A DNA stretch of 64,000 nucleotides from Clostridiales bacterium. GTDB taxonomy: Bacteria; Bacillota; Clostridia; Saccharofermentanales; Saccharofermentanaceae. The stretch covers positions 1-64,000 of the forward strand of contig JAFZWA010000028.1 of NCBI GenBank assembly GCA_017617525.1. Direction: 5' to 3'. Below, piece after piece: positions 8,170-17,712 of this stretch (positions are counted from its first letter, which is position 1; every line of letters starts with the position of its first letter). The position numbers and the translations under genes are program-made. The notes under the pieces were generated by a model that made no database searches, was not told the DNA's origin, and saw nothing but the letters and a program-made list of their open reading frames with translations.

Positions 8170-9997
8170 GAATCTGAGAAACATTGCAATCATCGCCCAC
8201 GTTGACCATGGTAAGACAACGATCGTTGACTCCATGCTCAAGCAGGCGGGTATCTATCGTGAGAACGAGCAGATCGTTGAGCAGGTCATGGACAGTAATG
8301 ACCTCGAGCGTGAAAGAGGTATCACGATCCTTGCGAAAAATACCGCTATTTCCTATAAGAACTACCGTATCAACGTTGTAGATACTCCCGGTCACGCCGA
8401 CTTCGGTGGTGAGGTTGAGCGAGTCCTGAAGATGGTTGACGGTGTTCTTCTGGTCGTAGACGCATATGACGGACCGATGCCGCAGACTCGTTTCGTTCTT
8501 CGAAAAGCACTTGAGATGGGCTTAAAGCCGATCGTCTGCATCAACAAGATCGACCGTCCTGACGAGCGTGCCCTGGAAGTAGTCGACATGGTATTAGAAC
8601 TCTTCATCGAGCTCGGCGCGGATGACGATCAGATCGATTTCCCGATCATCTACACATCCGGTAAGGTCGGTATCGCGACAGAAGACCTTCAGGAGTATAT
8701 TGACGGAAAAGAACTCAATTTCTGCCCGCTCCTCGACGCGATCATCGACAATATCCCATGCCCGGAAGGAGATACGGAAGGACCGCTTCAGCTGCTCGTT
8801 TCTAATATCGACTCTGACCCGTATATCGGACGTATCGCGATCGGTCGTATCGAGAGAGGTTCCATCAAGCAGAACCAGCCGGTCGTTGTCTGCACATACG
8901 ATGACAATACAACAAAGAACGCTCGTATCGTAAAGCTTCTCCGTTTCCAGGGCCTCGGCCGTCAGGAAGTTCAGGAAGCATCCGTCGGTGAGATCGTTTG
9001 CGTTGCCGGTATCCCGGAGATCAACATCGGTGATACCATCTGTGCGCAGGACTGCCCGGATCCGATGCCGTTCGTTGATATCGACGAGCCGACCATCGCG
9101 ATGACATTCTCCGTAAACGACAGCCCGTTCGCAGGTCAGGACGGTAAGTTCGTCACCTCCCGTCACCTTCGTGACCGACTCTTCAAGGAGATGGAGACAA
9201 ACGTTTCCATGAGACTTGAGGAAACAGATACAACTGAGGCCTTCGTAGTTAAGGGCAGAGGTGAGCTCCATCTTTCCATCCTCATCGAGACCATGCGTCG
9301 TGAAGGATACGAATTCCAGGTATCCCGTCCGCAGGTCATCCTTAAGGAAGTCGACGGCGTTCTCTGCGAGCCTGTTGAGATGCTCCTGATCGATGTTCCG
9401 GAGGACTTCGTAGGTGCCGTTATCGAGAAGCTCGGCGCAAGAAAAGCGGAGATGGTCAATATGTTCCCGCCGGAGAAAGGTTATACACGTCTTGAGTTCA
9501 AAGTACCGTCCAGAGGTATCCTCGGCTATCGTACCGAGTTTTTGACCGACACTAAGGGCAATGGTATAATGAACAGCGTAATCAGCGGATTTGAGCCGTT
9601 TGCCGGCGAGATCGAGACACGCTCCCACGGTGTACTGGTAGCGTTCGAGAGTGGCGAGGCAATGACTTACGGTCTTTATAACGCACAGGAAAGAGGACAG
9701 CTCTTCATCGGTGCCGGAACACCGGTCTATGAGGGCATGATCGTCGGTATCAACCCGAAGAACGAGGATATCACGGTCAACGTCTGCAAGAAGAAGCACG
9801 TTACGAATATGCGTGCCGCAGGTTCGGATGATGCGCTCCGCCTGACACCGCCTCTGAACTACAGCCTCGAGCAGTGCCTCGAGTTCGTAGGAGACGATGA
9901 GCTCTGCGAAGTAACACCGAAGAACATCCGTCTTCGTAAGAAGATCCTTTCCACAGAGCTTCGTGCGAAGGACCGCGCTGCTAAGAAGAACAGCTAA
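8156..9997 (+). CDS. typA: Translational GTPase TypA/BipA
   Basis: 613 residues, the usual length for the family. The elongation-factor G domain has AHVDHGKTT, the [14 protein letters not shown]-type switch (here [13 protein letters not shown]), DTPGHADF and NKIDRP. The EF-G-like domains II, III and V follow, then the BipA-specific C-terminal domain. TypA is a ribosome-binding GTPase involved in 50S assembly and stress adaptation. It starts within the last codons of der, so the two ribosome-assembly GTPases form one unit. Confidence 0.97.
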   Translation: MTKIENLRNIAIIAHVDHGKTTIVDSMLKQAGIYRENEQIVEQVMDSNDLERERGITILAKNTAISYKNYRINVVDTPGHADFGGEVERVLKMVDGVLLVVDAYDGPMPQTRFVLRKALEMGLKPIVCINKIDRPDERALEVVDMVLELFIELGADDDQIDFPIIYTSGKVGIATEDLQEYIDGKELNFCPLLDAIIDNIPCPEGDTEGPLQLLVSNIDSDPYIGRIAIGRIERGSIKQNQPVVVCTYDDNTTKNARIVKLLRFQGLGRQEVQEASVGEIVCVAGIPEINIGDTICAQDCPDPMPFVDIDEPTIAMTFSVNDSPFAGQDGKFVTSRHLRDRLFKEMETNVSMRLEETDTTEAFVVKGRGELHLSILIETMRREGYEFQVSRPQVILKEVDGVLCEPVEMLLIDVPEDFVGAVIEKLGARKAEMVNMFPPEKGYTRLEFKVPSRGILGYRTEFLTDTKGNGIMNSVISGFEPFAGEIETRSHGVLVAFESGEAMTYGLYNAQERGQLFIGAGTPVYEGMIVGINPKNEDITVNVCKKKHVTNMRAAGSDDALRLTPPLNYSLEQCLEFVGDDELCEVTPKNIRLRKKILSTELRAKDRAAKKNS

Positions 9998-10059
9998 GGT
10001 ACAGGTGCTTTTGCCGTAGAATCGGCGCAAAGGATCTGCCGGAAGGAGATATAAACGTC

Positions 10060-11232
10060 ATGTTTTCGAGAAAAGTATCGATTGCATTGCGTGTTCTGAT
10101 CGCAGTTACTGCGTTGATCGTCTGCGGAGTGATCGGCGTATTCCTCGGATATAACTACGTCATTTCCCAGAATGCCCGTTTTAAGAATCTGGAGAAAAGG
10201 ATCGAGACGGAGGAACTGGTCATTAACCAGGATACCCCCGGCGCGGTCATGATCGTTATCCGATCCGGTGATACCACAGGTGATATCGCGGACAAGCTCA
10301 AGGAAGCGGGTCTCATCAAGAACACCATGACGTTCTCCATCATGAGTAAGTTTAACGGCTTCGACGGCGGTTACCTCGCGGGTACCCACTTTTTGACGCC
10401 GGACCTTACCTATGACGAGATGATGTATCTTCTCTGTCAGGAACCGGAGGTCGTCCGTATCACATTCCCGGAAGGACTTACCTATCGTGAGATCAAGCTG
10501 AAGCTCAAGGAAAAGGGACTGGCCTTTAACGAGGCGCACCTTGACGAGTGCATGAACAGCCCGGACCTTTTCGTTAACTACCCCTTCGTGTCGGCAATCT
10601 CGACGAACGAAGACCGTGACTTTATCCTTTCCGGATATCTCTTCCCGGATACTTACGATTTCGACATGAACGCCAGTGAAGAGGAGATCATCGCCACCTT
10701 CCTGCGTAACATGAACAATAAACTCTACGACGAGTTCTATGAGCGTGCGGAAAAGCTCAATATGACCATGGACGAGGTCATGACGCTTGCGTCCCTGATC
10801 CAGAAGGAGACGACAGATCGTACCGATATGCTCTATATCTCCGCCGTATTCCACAATCGTCTTAAATCTGAAGATCCGGATATGCAGTTCCTGGGCTCCG
10901 ATGCCTCGATCAACTACCTGCGTGAGCAGGAAGGAAAGAGCCACGTCTGGGCCGCGACTTCCGAGGATCTTGCCTGGGATAACCCGTACAACACATACAT
11001 GTACAGAGGACTTCCGCCGGGACCGATCTGCATGCCGAGTCTTGACGCGATCCAGGCGGCGCTTTATCCGGAGCCGAACTGCAACTACATGTACTTCTGC
11101 GCCAAGGGTGACGGAAGAACCGCGTTCGCGGTAACCAAAGAAGAACACGAGGCGAATGTCGAGAAGTATAAGGATAACTGGAACGACAACGCCGTAATCG
11201 ATGACGATCCGCCGATCGGTGACGAGGGCTGA
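10060..11232 (+). CDS. mltG: Endolytic murein transglycosylase MltG (YceG-like)
   Basis: 390 residues with an N-terminal membrane anchor (about 8-30), a LysM-like region (IRSGDTTGDIADKLKEAGLIKN), and the YceG catalytic domain: FPEGLTYREIKLKL, LSGYLFPDTYDF, SLIQKET with the catalytic Glu, and YNTYMYRGLPPGPI. MltG cleaves nascent glycan strands at the membrane surface and so limits their length. The start has GGAAGGAGAT upstream. Followed at 25 bases by the U32 gene, an order also seen around yrrL-yrrN-yrrO in Bacillus. Confidence 0.95.
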   Translation: MFSRKVSIALRVLIAVTALIVCGVIGVFLGYNYVISQNARFKNLEKRIETEELVINQDTPGAVMIVIRSGDTTGDIADKLKEAGLIKNTMTFSIMSKFNGFDGGYLAGTHFLTPDLTYDEMMYLLCQEPEVVRITFPEGLTYREIKLKLKEKGLAFNEAHLDECMNSPDLFVNYPFVSAISTNEDRDFILSGYLFPDTYDFDMNASEEEIIATFLRNMNNKLYDEFYERAEKLNMTMDEVMTLASLIQKETTDRTDMLYISAVFHNRLKSEDPDMQFLGSDASINYLREQEGKSHVWAATSEDLAWDNPYNTYMYRGLPPGPICMPSLDAIQAALYPEPNCNYMYFCAKGDGRTAFAVTKEEHEANVEKYKDNWNDNAVIDDDPPIGDEG

Positions 11233-11257
11233 GACCCCGAAAGAAAGGGAACAGGAC

Positions 11258-12547
11258 ATGAGTGATCTTTTCCGCGCGCCGGAAGTACTGGCTCCGGCAG
11301 GAAATCTCGAGAAACTGAAGACAGCGGTAGCCTATGGTGCCGATGCTGTTTATATGTCCGGCAAAAGCTTCGGTCTTAGAACATTCAGCGATAACTTTAC
11401 CCATGACGAGATGAAGGAAGGCGTCGAGTATGCCCATTCTCACGGCGTGAAATGCTACTGTACCGTTAACGTCATGGCGCACGAAGACGATATCGAAAAA
11501 CTGGACGATGAGATCCTTTTTCTTTCAGAGATCGGCATGGATGCCCTGATCATCTCCGACGCGGGGATTTTCCGAAAAGTAAGAAAGCTTGCGCCTGACA
11601 TGGAGATCCATATCAGCACACAGGCCAGTGTCACCAACAGCGAAGGCTGCATGTTCTGGTATGAACTCGGCGCAAAGCGCGTCGTTCTCGCCCGTGAACT
11701 GACACTCGAAGAGATCATTAAGATCAGAAAAGCGATCCCCGCGGACCTTGAACTTGAATGCTTCGTACATGGTGCCATGTGCGTTTCCTATTCCGGAAGA
11801 TGCCTTCTTTCCAACTATTTCACGGGAAGATCCGCGAACTCCGGTTCCTGCGCTCAACCGTGCCGCTGGGGCTATTATGTCGTCGAGGAAAAGCGTCTCG
11901 AAGCACCGCTTCCGATCCAGGAAGACGAGAGAGGTACATATATCTTTAATTCCAAGGATATCTGCATGATCGGTCATGTACCGGAGTTGATCCAGGCAGG
12001 CATTACGAGCTTTAAGATCGAAGGAAGGATCAAAGGTGCTTTTTACGCGGCATCGGTCACAAAGGCCTATAGAGAAGCCGTTGACCTTTACATGAAAGAT
12101 CCGTCCGCGTACCAGGAAGACAGCAAGTGGCAGGAAATGCTCGACCGTACGGTCCACAGAGAATTCGCGACCGGCTTCTTCTACGATAAGCCCGGCGAAA
12201 ACGCCCAGATCTTCCCGGATAAGACATATCACCGCCCGGCATTTGTCGTTGGTGTCGTCACGGGTTATGACGAAGAGAAGGGCTGCGCGATCGTCAGCCA
12301 GAGAAATAAGATCTTCCGCGGAGACACATTGCATGTCCTGATGCCGGAAGGTTACACCGAGCCGATCGTGGCGGAAGAACTCTGGGACGAGGAAATGAAT
12401 CCGATCGAGTCCACGCCGCATTCGGAAATGAAGTACTATCTGAAGGTAAGTAAGCCGCTTCCCGAGTACTCTTTCTTAAGCCGTGACGGTGATAAGGACG
12501 AAGGTATCTATAAGAGTGGAGAGCAGCCGACACAGTCTAAACCGTAA
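11258..12547 (+). CDS. U32-family protein, probable tRNA U34 hydroxylation enzyme (TrhP-type)
   Basis: 429 residues from the ATG at 11258 with AAAGGGA upstream. The N-terminus PEVLAPAGNLEKLKTAVAYGADAVY and the signature around residues 165-200 (ELECFVHGAMCVSYSGRCLLS then the CAQPCRW cysteines) place it in the U32 'peptidase' family. In Bacillus and E. coli, the closest members (YrrN/YrrO, TrhP/YegQ) install 5-hydroxyuridine at tRNA position 34, with the cysteines likely holding an Fe-S cluster. Because both lengths and the mltG neighbourhood match, a tRNA-modifying role is more likely than proteolysis. Confidence 0.88.
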   Translation: MSDLFRAPEVLAPAGNLEKLKTAVAYGADAVYMSGKSFGLRTFSDNFTHDEMKEGVEYAHSHGVKCYCTVNVMAHEDDIEKLDDEILFLSEIGMDALIISDAGIFRKVRKLAPDMEIHISTQASVTNSEGCMFWYELGAKRVVLARELTLEEIIKIRKAIPADLELECFVHGAMCVSYSGRCLLSNYFTGRSANSGSCAQPCRWGYYVVEEKRLEAPLPIQEDERGTYIFNSKDICMIGHVPELIQAGITSFKIEGRIKGAFYAASVTKAYREAVDLYMKDPSAYQEDSKWQEMLDRTVHREFATGFFYDKPGENAQIFPDKTYHRPAFVVGVVTGYDEEKGCAIVSQRNKIFRGDTLHVLMPEGYTEPIVAEELWDEEMNPIESTPHSEMKYYLKVSKPLPEYSFLSRDGDKDEGIYKSGEQPTQSKP

Positions 12548-12557
12548 GGTGATTCCT

Positions 12558-13034
12558 ATGTTCCGAAAGATGCGTCGATTTAAACAGGAGTTAAGTCAGA
12601 AAGAGTGTATCGAGATCCTGAAAAGTGAACCTCGAGGTGTCCTCTCTATGTTTGGTGAAGACGGGTATCCTTACGGCATTCCGATGTCGCACTATTACAA
12701 TGAAGAGACCGGAAAGATCTACTTTCACTGCGCCAAAGAAGGACATAAACTCGATGCGATCCGTGCCTGCGACAAGGTAAGCTTCTGCGTCATGGACAAG
12801 GGCTTTCGTAAGGAAGGCGATTGGGCTCTCAATATCAAAAGCGTCGTTGTTTTCGGAAGGATCTGTGAACTCACCGACGATCAGAAGAAGAAGGATTTCC
12901 TGATCCGTCTTTGCGGCAAGTTTTCCGATGATCCGGAGTATCCGGAAAGAGAACTGAGAACCTCGTTTTCGAGAGTATGCTGTCTGGAGCTTACGATCGA
13001 TCACATGACAGGTAAACTGGTCAATGAGTCCTAA
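12558..13034 (+). CDS. NimA-like pyridoxamine-phosphate-oxidase-fold flavoprotein
   Basis: 158 residues from the ATG at 12558, with TAAGGTG upstream. The split-barrel FMN-binding fold is suggested by MRRFKQEL at the N-terminus, GVLSMFGEDGYPYGIPMSHYY, IYFHCAKEGHKLDAIRACDKVSF and SVVVFGRICELTD. This layout is that of the NimA/'pyridoxamine 5-phosphate oxidase family' proteins of Clostridia, some of which reduce 5-nitroimidazoles. The natural substrate is unknown. It sits 10 bases after the U32 gene and overlaps the GH32 gene by 11 bases. Confidence 0.82.
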   Translation: MFRKMRRFKQELSQKECIEILKSEPRGVLSMFGEDGYPYGIPMSHYYNEETGKIYFHCAKEGHKLDAIRACDKVSFCVMDKGFRKEGDWALNIKSVVVFGRICELTDDQKKKDFLIRLCGKFSDDPEYPERELRTSFSRVCCLELTIDHMTGKLVNES

Positions 13035-14163
13035 AACTATGCTTAGACCTGCATTTCATTTCACACCGGATAAAGGCTGGATCAACGATCCGAACGGCCC
13101 TGTTTTTTATAAAGGGAAGTATCACCTTTTCTATCAGCATGACCCGAACAGCCTCGTGTGGGACAGAATGCACTGGGGGCACGCGATTTCCGATGACCTT
13201 ATGACTTGGGAACATCTTCCGATCGTACTGTATCCCGATGATATGGGAGACATTTATTCCGGAAGTGCCGTAGTGGATAAGGACAACGTAAGCGGTCTTG
13301 GATCAAAGGAAGATCCCGCGCTTCTCATCTTTTATACTTCGCATCACATGGAGACAAAAAGGGAGCAGCAGTGTGTCGCATATAGCCTGGATGGTCTGAC
13401 CTTTACCAAGTACGAAGGAAATCCGATCATACCGGGAAAAGAACACACTCCGGCGAGAGATCCGCACGTGATCTCTAATCCGATCCTCGGCGGTTTTACG
13501 ATGACGTTTACCAAAGAAGATGAAGTCGTTTTCTATCACTCGGAAGATCTTCTTCATTGGGAAAAGACAGGGGAGTTTATTCCTCCTGAAAAAGCACTTC
13601 ACGGCATGATCGAATGTCCGTGTATGTTTCCTGCTTCCGTTGAAAATATTGGGATCAGCAAGTATGTGCTGATATTGAGCATGGATATTCCGGAGGAAGA
13701 GTTTCCTAAGCTTCCGGAAGGATGCGAGCCGCATAAGCGCCTGATGCAGTATTTTGTCGGCGATTTTGACGGGAATAAGTTCGTTCTGGATGATTCCTAT
13801 AACGGACCTCTCATGGTCGATAACGGACCGGATTTCTACGCGGGAACGATCTTCAGTAATGTTCCGGATCCGATCCTGATCTCATGGCTCGGAGACTTTT
13901 CCGAAGGCGCCGGGATCCCTATGGAAAAAGAAGGTTTCCGAGGTGTGATGAGTTATCCGAGAAAGCTTTCACTTGGCTTTGAAAACGGCGCGTATTTCTT
14001 AAAGCAGGAATTCTATCCTGACCCAAATGAGATCAGCTTGAAGCATAGCGCAGATCCGGACGTTTCCTATGTCAACGAAAACGGCCGCGAAACTATGCGT
14101 GATCACTGTGTGGAAGAAACGATCGTGGATGGAAAAACCGCGCTCACACGTTTCGTGAAATAG
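13024..14163 (+). CDS. Short GH32 fructosidase without C-terminal sandwich domain
   Basis: 379 residues. The five-bladed GH32 propeller is evident: WINDPNGPVFY with the nucleophile Asp near residue 20, the FYQHDPN block, ARDPHV with the transition-state Asp, ECPCMFP with the acid/base Glu, and SWLGDF. No signal peptide is present, so it acts in the cytoplasm, likely on sucrose, sucrose-6-phosphate or short fructans. Typical GH32 enzymes are ~480-500 residues with a beta-sandwich after the propeller; here the protein ends about 50 residues after the last blade and the frame is intact to TAG, so the domain is missing or reduced to a strand remnant. The start overlaps the preceding gene; ATG 13039 is an alternative. 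Confidence 0.88.
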   Translation: MSPKTMLRPAFHFTPDKGWINDPNGPVFYKGKYHLFYQHDPNSLVWDRMHWGHAISDDLMTWEHLPIVLYPDDMGDIYSGSAVVDKDNVSGLGSKEDPALLIFYTSHHMETKREQQCVAYSLDGLTFTKYEGNPIIPGKEHTPARDPHVISNPILGGFTMTFTKEDEVVFYHSEDLLHWEKTGEFIPPEKALHGMIECPCMFPASVENIGISKYVLILSMDIPEEEFPKLPEGCEPHKRLMQYFVGDFDGNKFVLDDSYNGPLMVDNGPDFYAGTIFSNVPDPILISWLGDFSEGAGIPMEKEGFRGVMSYPRKLSLGFENGAYFLKQEFYPDPNEISLKHSADPDVSYVNENGRETMRDHCVEETIVDGKTALTRFVK

Positions 14164-14266
14164 TGCTTTTCAAACGGTATTGTCCGCATGGTATAAAGCG
14201 GATGACAAAAGGATTTCCGTGTGTTAGTTTCCTATTAGGGTACAAAGAGTACCGGGAGGAAATCGA

Positions 14267-14902
14267 ATGAATATCGACAACATGTATTTTATAACAGGAA
14301 CCGCGTATGCCGGAAAATCCACGATGATCAAGCTTCTGGCGGAGCGTTTTGACGGTATCGCCTGTGAAGAGAATTATCACGATCAGCTCCTGCCTGAACT
14401 GGACAGTAAAGAGTTTCCTGCCGTGACATATACCCGAGATATCAAGGACTGGCACGACTTCGTAAAGCGCTCGCCTCAGGAGTACAGCGACTGGTTCGAT
14501 CAGGCGAAAGCAGAATGTGAGATCCTGGAATTGCGGATCCTCGAAGAACTGTCCAAGCAGGATAAGAAGATCTTCGTAGATACGAATATTTCACTTGAAA
14601 CGCTGCGAACGAGATTCAATCCTGATCACGTCGTCATTATGCTCGCGGAGCAGGATATTTCCGTGAAAAGATTCTTTGAAAGACCGGATCCCGAAAAGCA
14701 GTTTTTGTATCAGCTGCTTCTTGAACTCCCGGATCCTGAGAAGGCGATCGCGAATTTCCGTGAGGGTCTCACGATGATCAATTCCAAAGAGAATTATGAG
14801 AAGATGCAGAATTCGGGATTTAAGGTGATCTATCGTGATGAGACTAGATCAAAAGAAGAGACATTAGATCTTGTCGCGCGTTATATGGGGCTTATCAAAT
14901 AA
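14267..14902 (+). CDS. P-loop kinase-like protein (AAA_17/zeta-like)
   Basis: 211 residues with the strong ribosome site GGGAGGAAATCG. A Walker A motif GTAYAGKST lies at residues ~10-18, followed by a LID-less small-kinase pattern: DTNISLETL and a predicted Walker B strand (KKIFVDTN), then VVIMLAEQDISVKRFFER. The overall size and order of strands suit a nucleoside- or metabolite-kinase-like fold; no substrate signature is recognised. A similar protein is sometimes annotated as an AAA-family ATPase. It has its own leader after the GH32 gene. Confidence 0.7.
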   Translation: MNIDNMYFITGTAYAGKSTMIKLLAERFDGIACEENYHDQLLPELDSKEFPAVTYTRDIKDWHDFVKRSPQEYSDWFDQAKAECEILELRILEELSKQDKKIFVDTNISLETLRTRFNPDHVVIMLAEQDISVKRFFERPDPEKQFLYQLLLELPDPEKAIANFREGLTMINSKENYEKMQNSGFKVIYRDETRSKEETLDLVARYMGLIK

Positions 14903-14952
14903 GGCCTGAAAAACGTATAATAGAGTAAGAATAAAAGCTGCAGGAGAAGAAT

Positions 14953-15627
14953 ATGAGACTGGTCATTATTCGTCACGGAGATCCCGACTATGAAAGAAAC
15001 TGCCTGACCGAGCTCGGTAAAAAGCAGGCGAAACTCATGGCGCAGAGACTTCTGAAAGAGGATATCACGGAGATCTGGTCTTCTCCTTACGGACGGGCAG
15101 TAGAGACGGCCGAGGCTTTTTCGGAAGTCTCCGGCATCAAGGACATTAAGATCCTCGATTTCATGAAAGAGATCCGCTATGGAAGACTTGATGCACTGTA
15201 CCAGGACTTAAATCCCTGGTTCGGTGTGGACGATATGATCAACGAAGGCTGGGATATCCGCGATCCGAAGTGGAGAGAACATAATCTCTATACAGAGAAT
15301 ACAGCTGTTCTCGATGTGGATATGATCGCTGAAGAAACGGATAAGTGGCTCTCGACTCTCGGATATGAGAGAGAAGGTCTTTACTACAGATGCACGGCAA
15401 AAGAAGAGACCGAGCGTACGATCGCTCTGTTCTGCCACGGTGGTTCCGCGACGGCCATGCTGTCCCGAATCTACAACCTGGCTTTCCCGTTTCTTTGCGG
15501 AACGATCCACATGCCTTGCACGGCGATTTCGATCCTTCGGTTTGATAAGCGACCGGGCAATCTGAATCAGCCGATCGTGGAACTTCTTTCTGACGCGACG
15601 CATCTGAAAGAACTGGAAGAGAATTAA
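14953..15627 (+). CDS. Histidine phosphatase (phosphoglycerate mutase-like)
   Basis: 224 residues. The RHG motif (VIIRHGDPDYE) near residue 7 gives the phospho-accepting His, and FCHGGSATAML near residue 165 gives the second His of the histidine-phosphatase fold. LTELGKKQAKLMAQRL and SSPYGRAVETAEAF are family-typical. Members dephosphorylate sugars, nucleotides or proteins; the insertion between the two His motifs does not match fructose-bisphosphatase or cobalamin phosphatase well enough to choose. A TATAAT (14916-14921) upstream could be a -10 element. Confidence 0.88.
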   Translation: MRLVIIRHGDPDYERNCLTELGKKQAKLMAQRLLKEDITEIWSSPYGRAVETAEAFSEVSGIKDIKILDFMKEIRYGRLDALYQDLNPWFGVDDMINEGWDIRDPKWREHNLYTENTAVLDVDMIAEETDKWLSTLGYEREGLYYRCTAKEETERTIALFCHGGSATAMLSRIYNLAFPFLCGTIHMPCTAISILRFDKRPGNLNQPIVELLSDATHLKELEEN

Positions 15628-15631
15628 CGAA

Positions 15632-15645
15632 TGAACAGTTGTTCA
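15632..15645. promoter_or_regulatory. Palindrome TGAACA-GT-TGTTCA, LexA-like half-sites
   Basis: The 14-base site is perfectly symmetric apart from its two central bases and contains GAAC-N4-GTTC, the core of Gram-positive LexA boxes. It lies just after the phosphatase stop and 49 bases before the GNAT start. The flanking bases differ from the full LexA consensus, so this is only a candidate operator. Confidence 0.3.
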
Positions 15646-15693
15646 ACATACAAATATTGAAATATAGCTATATGACGAATAGCAGGTGATAAA

Positions 15694-16161
15694 ATGTCTG
15701 GTTTGAAGAAGAACATTACTTATAAGAAATTGACCGAGAACGAAGTGAATGAACTGATCCGTCTCCGTATCCTTCAGCTTCGAGAAGAAGGTGCAAAAGA
15801 GGATATCGATCTAGTACCGAATCTGAAGGATTTCTATAAAAGACACATGGCGGACGGTACTTTCGTATCGTGGATCGCGATGGACGGTGATAAGATCGTC
15901 GGGACCAGTGGCATGTCTTTTATCGAAAAGCCGCCGTACTTCAGTAACCCCACAGGCAAGATCGGACTTCTTTCGAGCATGTATACCGATCCCGAGTATC
16001 GTCGTATGGGTATCGCGAAAGAACTTCTGTCTCGTGTTGTTGATGAAGCACGAGCATACGGTTGCGGAGTCATGCAGATCACCGCTTCCGATATGGGTGT
16101 TAAACTATATAAGGCATTCGGATGTACGAATAATCCGAACTTTATGCAATTGAAACTTTGA
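15694..16161 (+). CDS. GNAT-family N-acetyltransferase
   Basis: 155 residues with GCAGGTGAT upstream. The acetyl-CoA-binding motif A is LSSMYTDPEYRRMGIAKELL (R/Q-x-x-G-x-G/A form) near residues 90-108, followed by the ITASDMGVKLYKAFGC beta-alpha segment. Members acetylate amino groups of small molecules or proteins. No specificity marker is visible. Confidence 0.85.
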   Translation: MSGLKKNITYKKLTENEVNELIRLRILQLREEGAKEDIDLVPNLKDFYKRHMADGTFVSWIAMDGDKIVGTSGMSFIEKPPYFSNPTGKIGLLSSMYTDPEYRRMGIAKELLSRVVDEARAYGCGVMQITASDMGVKLYKAFGCTNNPNFMQLKL

Positions 16162-16202
16162 TCACAGATTAAGACAGAATAAATGACGTAAGGAGAGACA
16201 TC

Positions 16203-17045
16203 ATGGATCTGAAAGTAGCATTATTACAACTTGTTCCCGGAAAGACACAGGAAGAGAACTTAAGAAAAGGCATGGATGCATGCATTATCGCAAAAGAAAA
16301 AGGCGCTGATGTAGCGCTTTTTCCGGAGATGTGGAATAACGGATATGTGATTCCGCAGGAAACCGCGAAACTTGAAAAGATGGCGGTCAGTAAAGACAGC
16401 AATTTCGTTCAGAGCTTCCGAAAACTGGCATTTGAACTTGAGATGGCGATCGGGATCACGTTTCTTGAAAAGAACGATCCGAAGCCTCTTAATTCTGTTG
16501 TTTTCTTCGACCGAAAAGGAAAAGAGATCCTTCACTATTCGAAAGTCCACACATGTGCTTTTGAAGCGGAAGCAATGCTCGAACCCGGCGATGATTTCTA
16601 CGTAGCCGAGCTTGATATCGGAAATGATGTGATCCGCTTCGGTTCCATGATCTGCTTTGACAGAGAATTTCCGGAGAGCGCGCGTATCCTCATGATGAAG
16701 GGCGCGGAATTGATCCTTGCCCCGAATGCCTGCCCGATGGAGATCAACCGTCTTGCGGCGCTTCGTACGCGTGCTTATGAGAACATGGTGGCGGTGGCAA
16801 CTTGCAACTATGCCGAGGGGCAGCCGGACTGTAACGGCCACTCCAATATCTTCAGTGGGGTTCCGTGGAAACGCGATGAAGAGGGCGTCCGCGATATGTG
16901 CGTGCTTGAAGCGCCGGGAGAAGAAGGCGTCTATGTCGGATCGATCAACATGGATGAGCTTCGCAAGCACAGAGAAAACGATGTCATGGGCTGGAAATTC
17001 CGCCGCCCCGAAAAATATGACATTTTGGTCCAAAAGGAGAAATGA
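16203..17045 (+). CDS. Carbon-nitrogen hydrolase (nitrilase superfamily)
   Basis: 280 residues with GTAAGGAGAG upstream. The catalytic triad is visible: Glu in ALFPEMWNNGY, Lys in YSKVHTCAFE and Cys in SMICFDREFPES. The ALRTRAYENMVAVATCNYAEG block is also typical. Enzymes of this fold hydrolyse amides such as omega-amides or N-carbamoyl compounds; the E-K-C geometry is intact but the substrate cannot be told. The stop is interlocked with the start region of the next gene, whose ribosome site lies in its last codons. Confidence 0.9.
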   Translation: MDLKVALLQLVPGKTQEENLRKGMDACIIAKEKGADVALFPEMWNNGYVIPQETAKLEKMAVSKDSNFVQSFRKLAFELEMAIGITFLEKNDPKPLNSVVFFDRKGKEILHYSKVHTCAFEAEAMLEPGDDFYVAELDIGNDVIRFGSMICFDREFPESARILMMKGAELILAPNACPMEINRLAALRTRAYENMVAVATCNYAEGQPDCNGHSNIFSGVPWKRDEEGVRDMCVLEAPGEEGVYVGSINMDELRKHRENDVMGWKFRRPEKYDILVQKEK

Positions 17046-17047
17046 AC

Positions 17048-17698
17048 ATGAACTACAAAGTAGTAGATCTTGATTCGTATTACAGAAAAGGCGTGTATCG
17101 CCATTTTACCGAGGATTGCAAGTGCAGTACCTCGATCACGGCAAGGATCGATGTGACAGATCTTGCCGCTTATTCGAAAGCGAAGGGCACGAAGTTTTAC
17201 ATCAACTTCCTGTACCTTCTGAGTAAGGTCTTAAACTCCAGAGACGACTATAAGATGAACTATCTCTGGCAGACCAATGAAGTGGTGTGCTATGACGTCA
17301 TTCATCCGACGCAGTACATTTTCCACGAGGATACGGAGACATGTACTCCGGTCTATACGACGTACTACGAAGATTACGAGACGTTCTATGCAAAAGCACT
17401 GGAAGACGTGGAAAAGGCAAAGGAAACACGTGAATACGGCCTTGACGCGGCAAATCATCCGAACTGGTTTGACGCATCCTTTATTTCCTGGCTTTCCTAC
17501 GATTCTCTCAACATCGAGCTTCCGGACGGATATCTTTACTATCTTCCGATCGTGAACTGGGGAAAATACAGAGAAGAAAACGGAAGACTTCTGATGCCGG
17601 TCAGTGTCAGAATGAACCACGCGATCGCGGACGGATTCCTGATCGCGAACGTTTTCAGACTTTTGGAAAAAGAGATAAGTGCTTTTTGCGCGGAATAA
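17048..17698 (+). CDS. CatA-like chloramphenicol acetyltransferase-fold protein
   Basis: 216 residues from the second of two close ATGs (17048), which is 8 bases from GGAG; the first (17042) is too near it. The fold is that of chloramphenicol acetyltransferase: an N-terminal YRKGVYRHFTEDCKCSTSITARIDVT block and the catalytic MNHAIADGFLIANVF near the C-terminus, with the catalytic His and the Asp-Gly kept (HxxxDG). Many chromosomal members do not confer resistance, and the third residue pattern differs from the canonical HHAVCDGFH, so another acyl acceptor is possible. Confidence 0.82.
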   Translation: MNYKVVDLDSYYRKGVYRHFTEDCKCSTSITARIDVTDLAAYSKAKGTKFYINFLYLLSKVLNSRDDYKMNYLWQTNEVVCYDVIHPTQYIFHEDTETCTPVYTTYYEDYETFYAKALEDVEKAKETREYGLDAANHPNWFDASFISWLSYDSLNIELPDGYLYYLPIVNWGKYREENGRLLMPVSVRMNHAIADGFLIANVFRLLEKEISAFCAE

Positions 17699-17712
17699 TC
17701 GAGGAGAACAAA

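Noticed and set aside
8594-10030. 478-codon frame antisense to typA
   Set aside because: Typical shadow of a highly expressed gene with strong codon bias; no motif or start signal.
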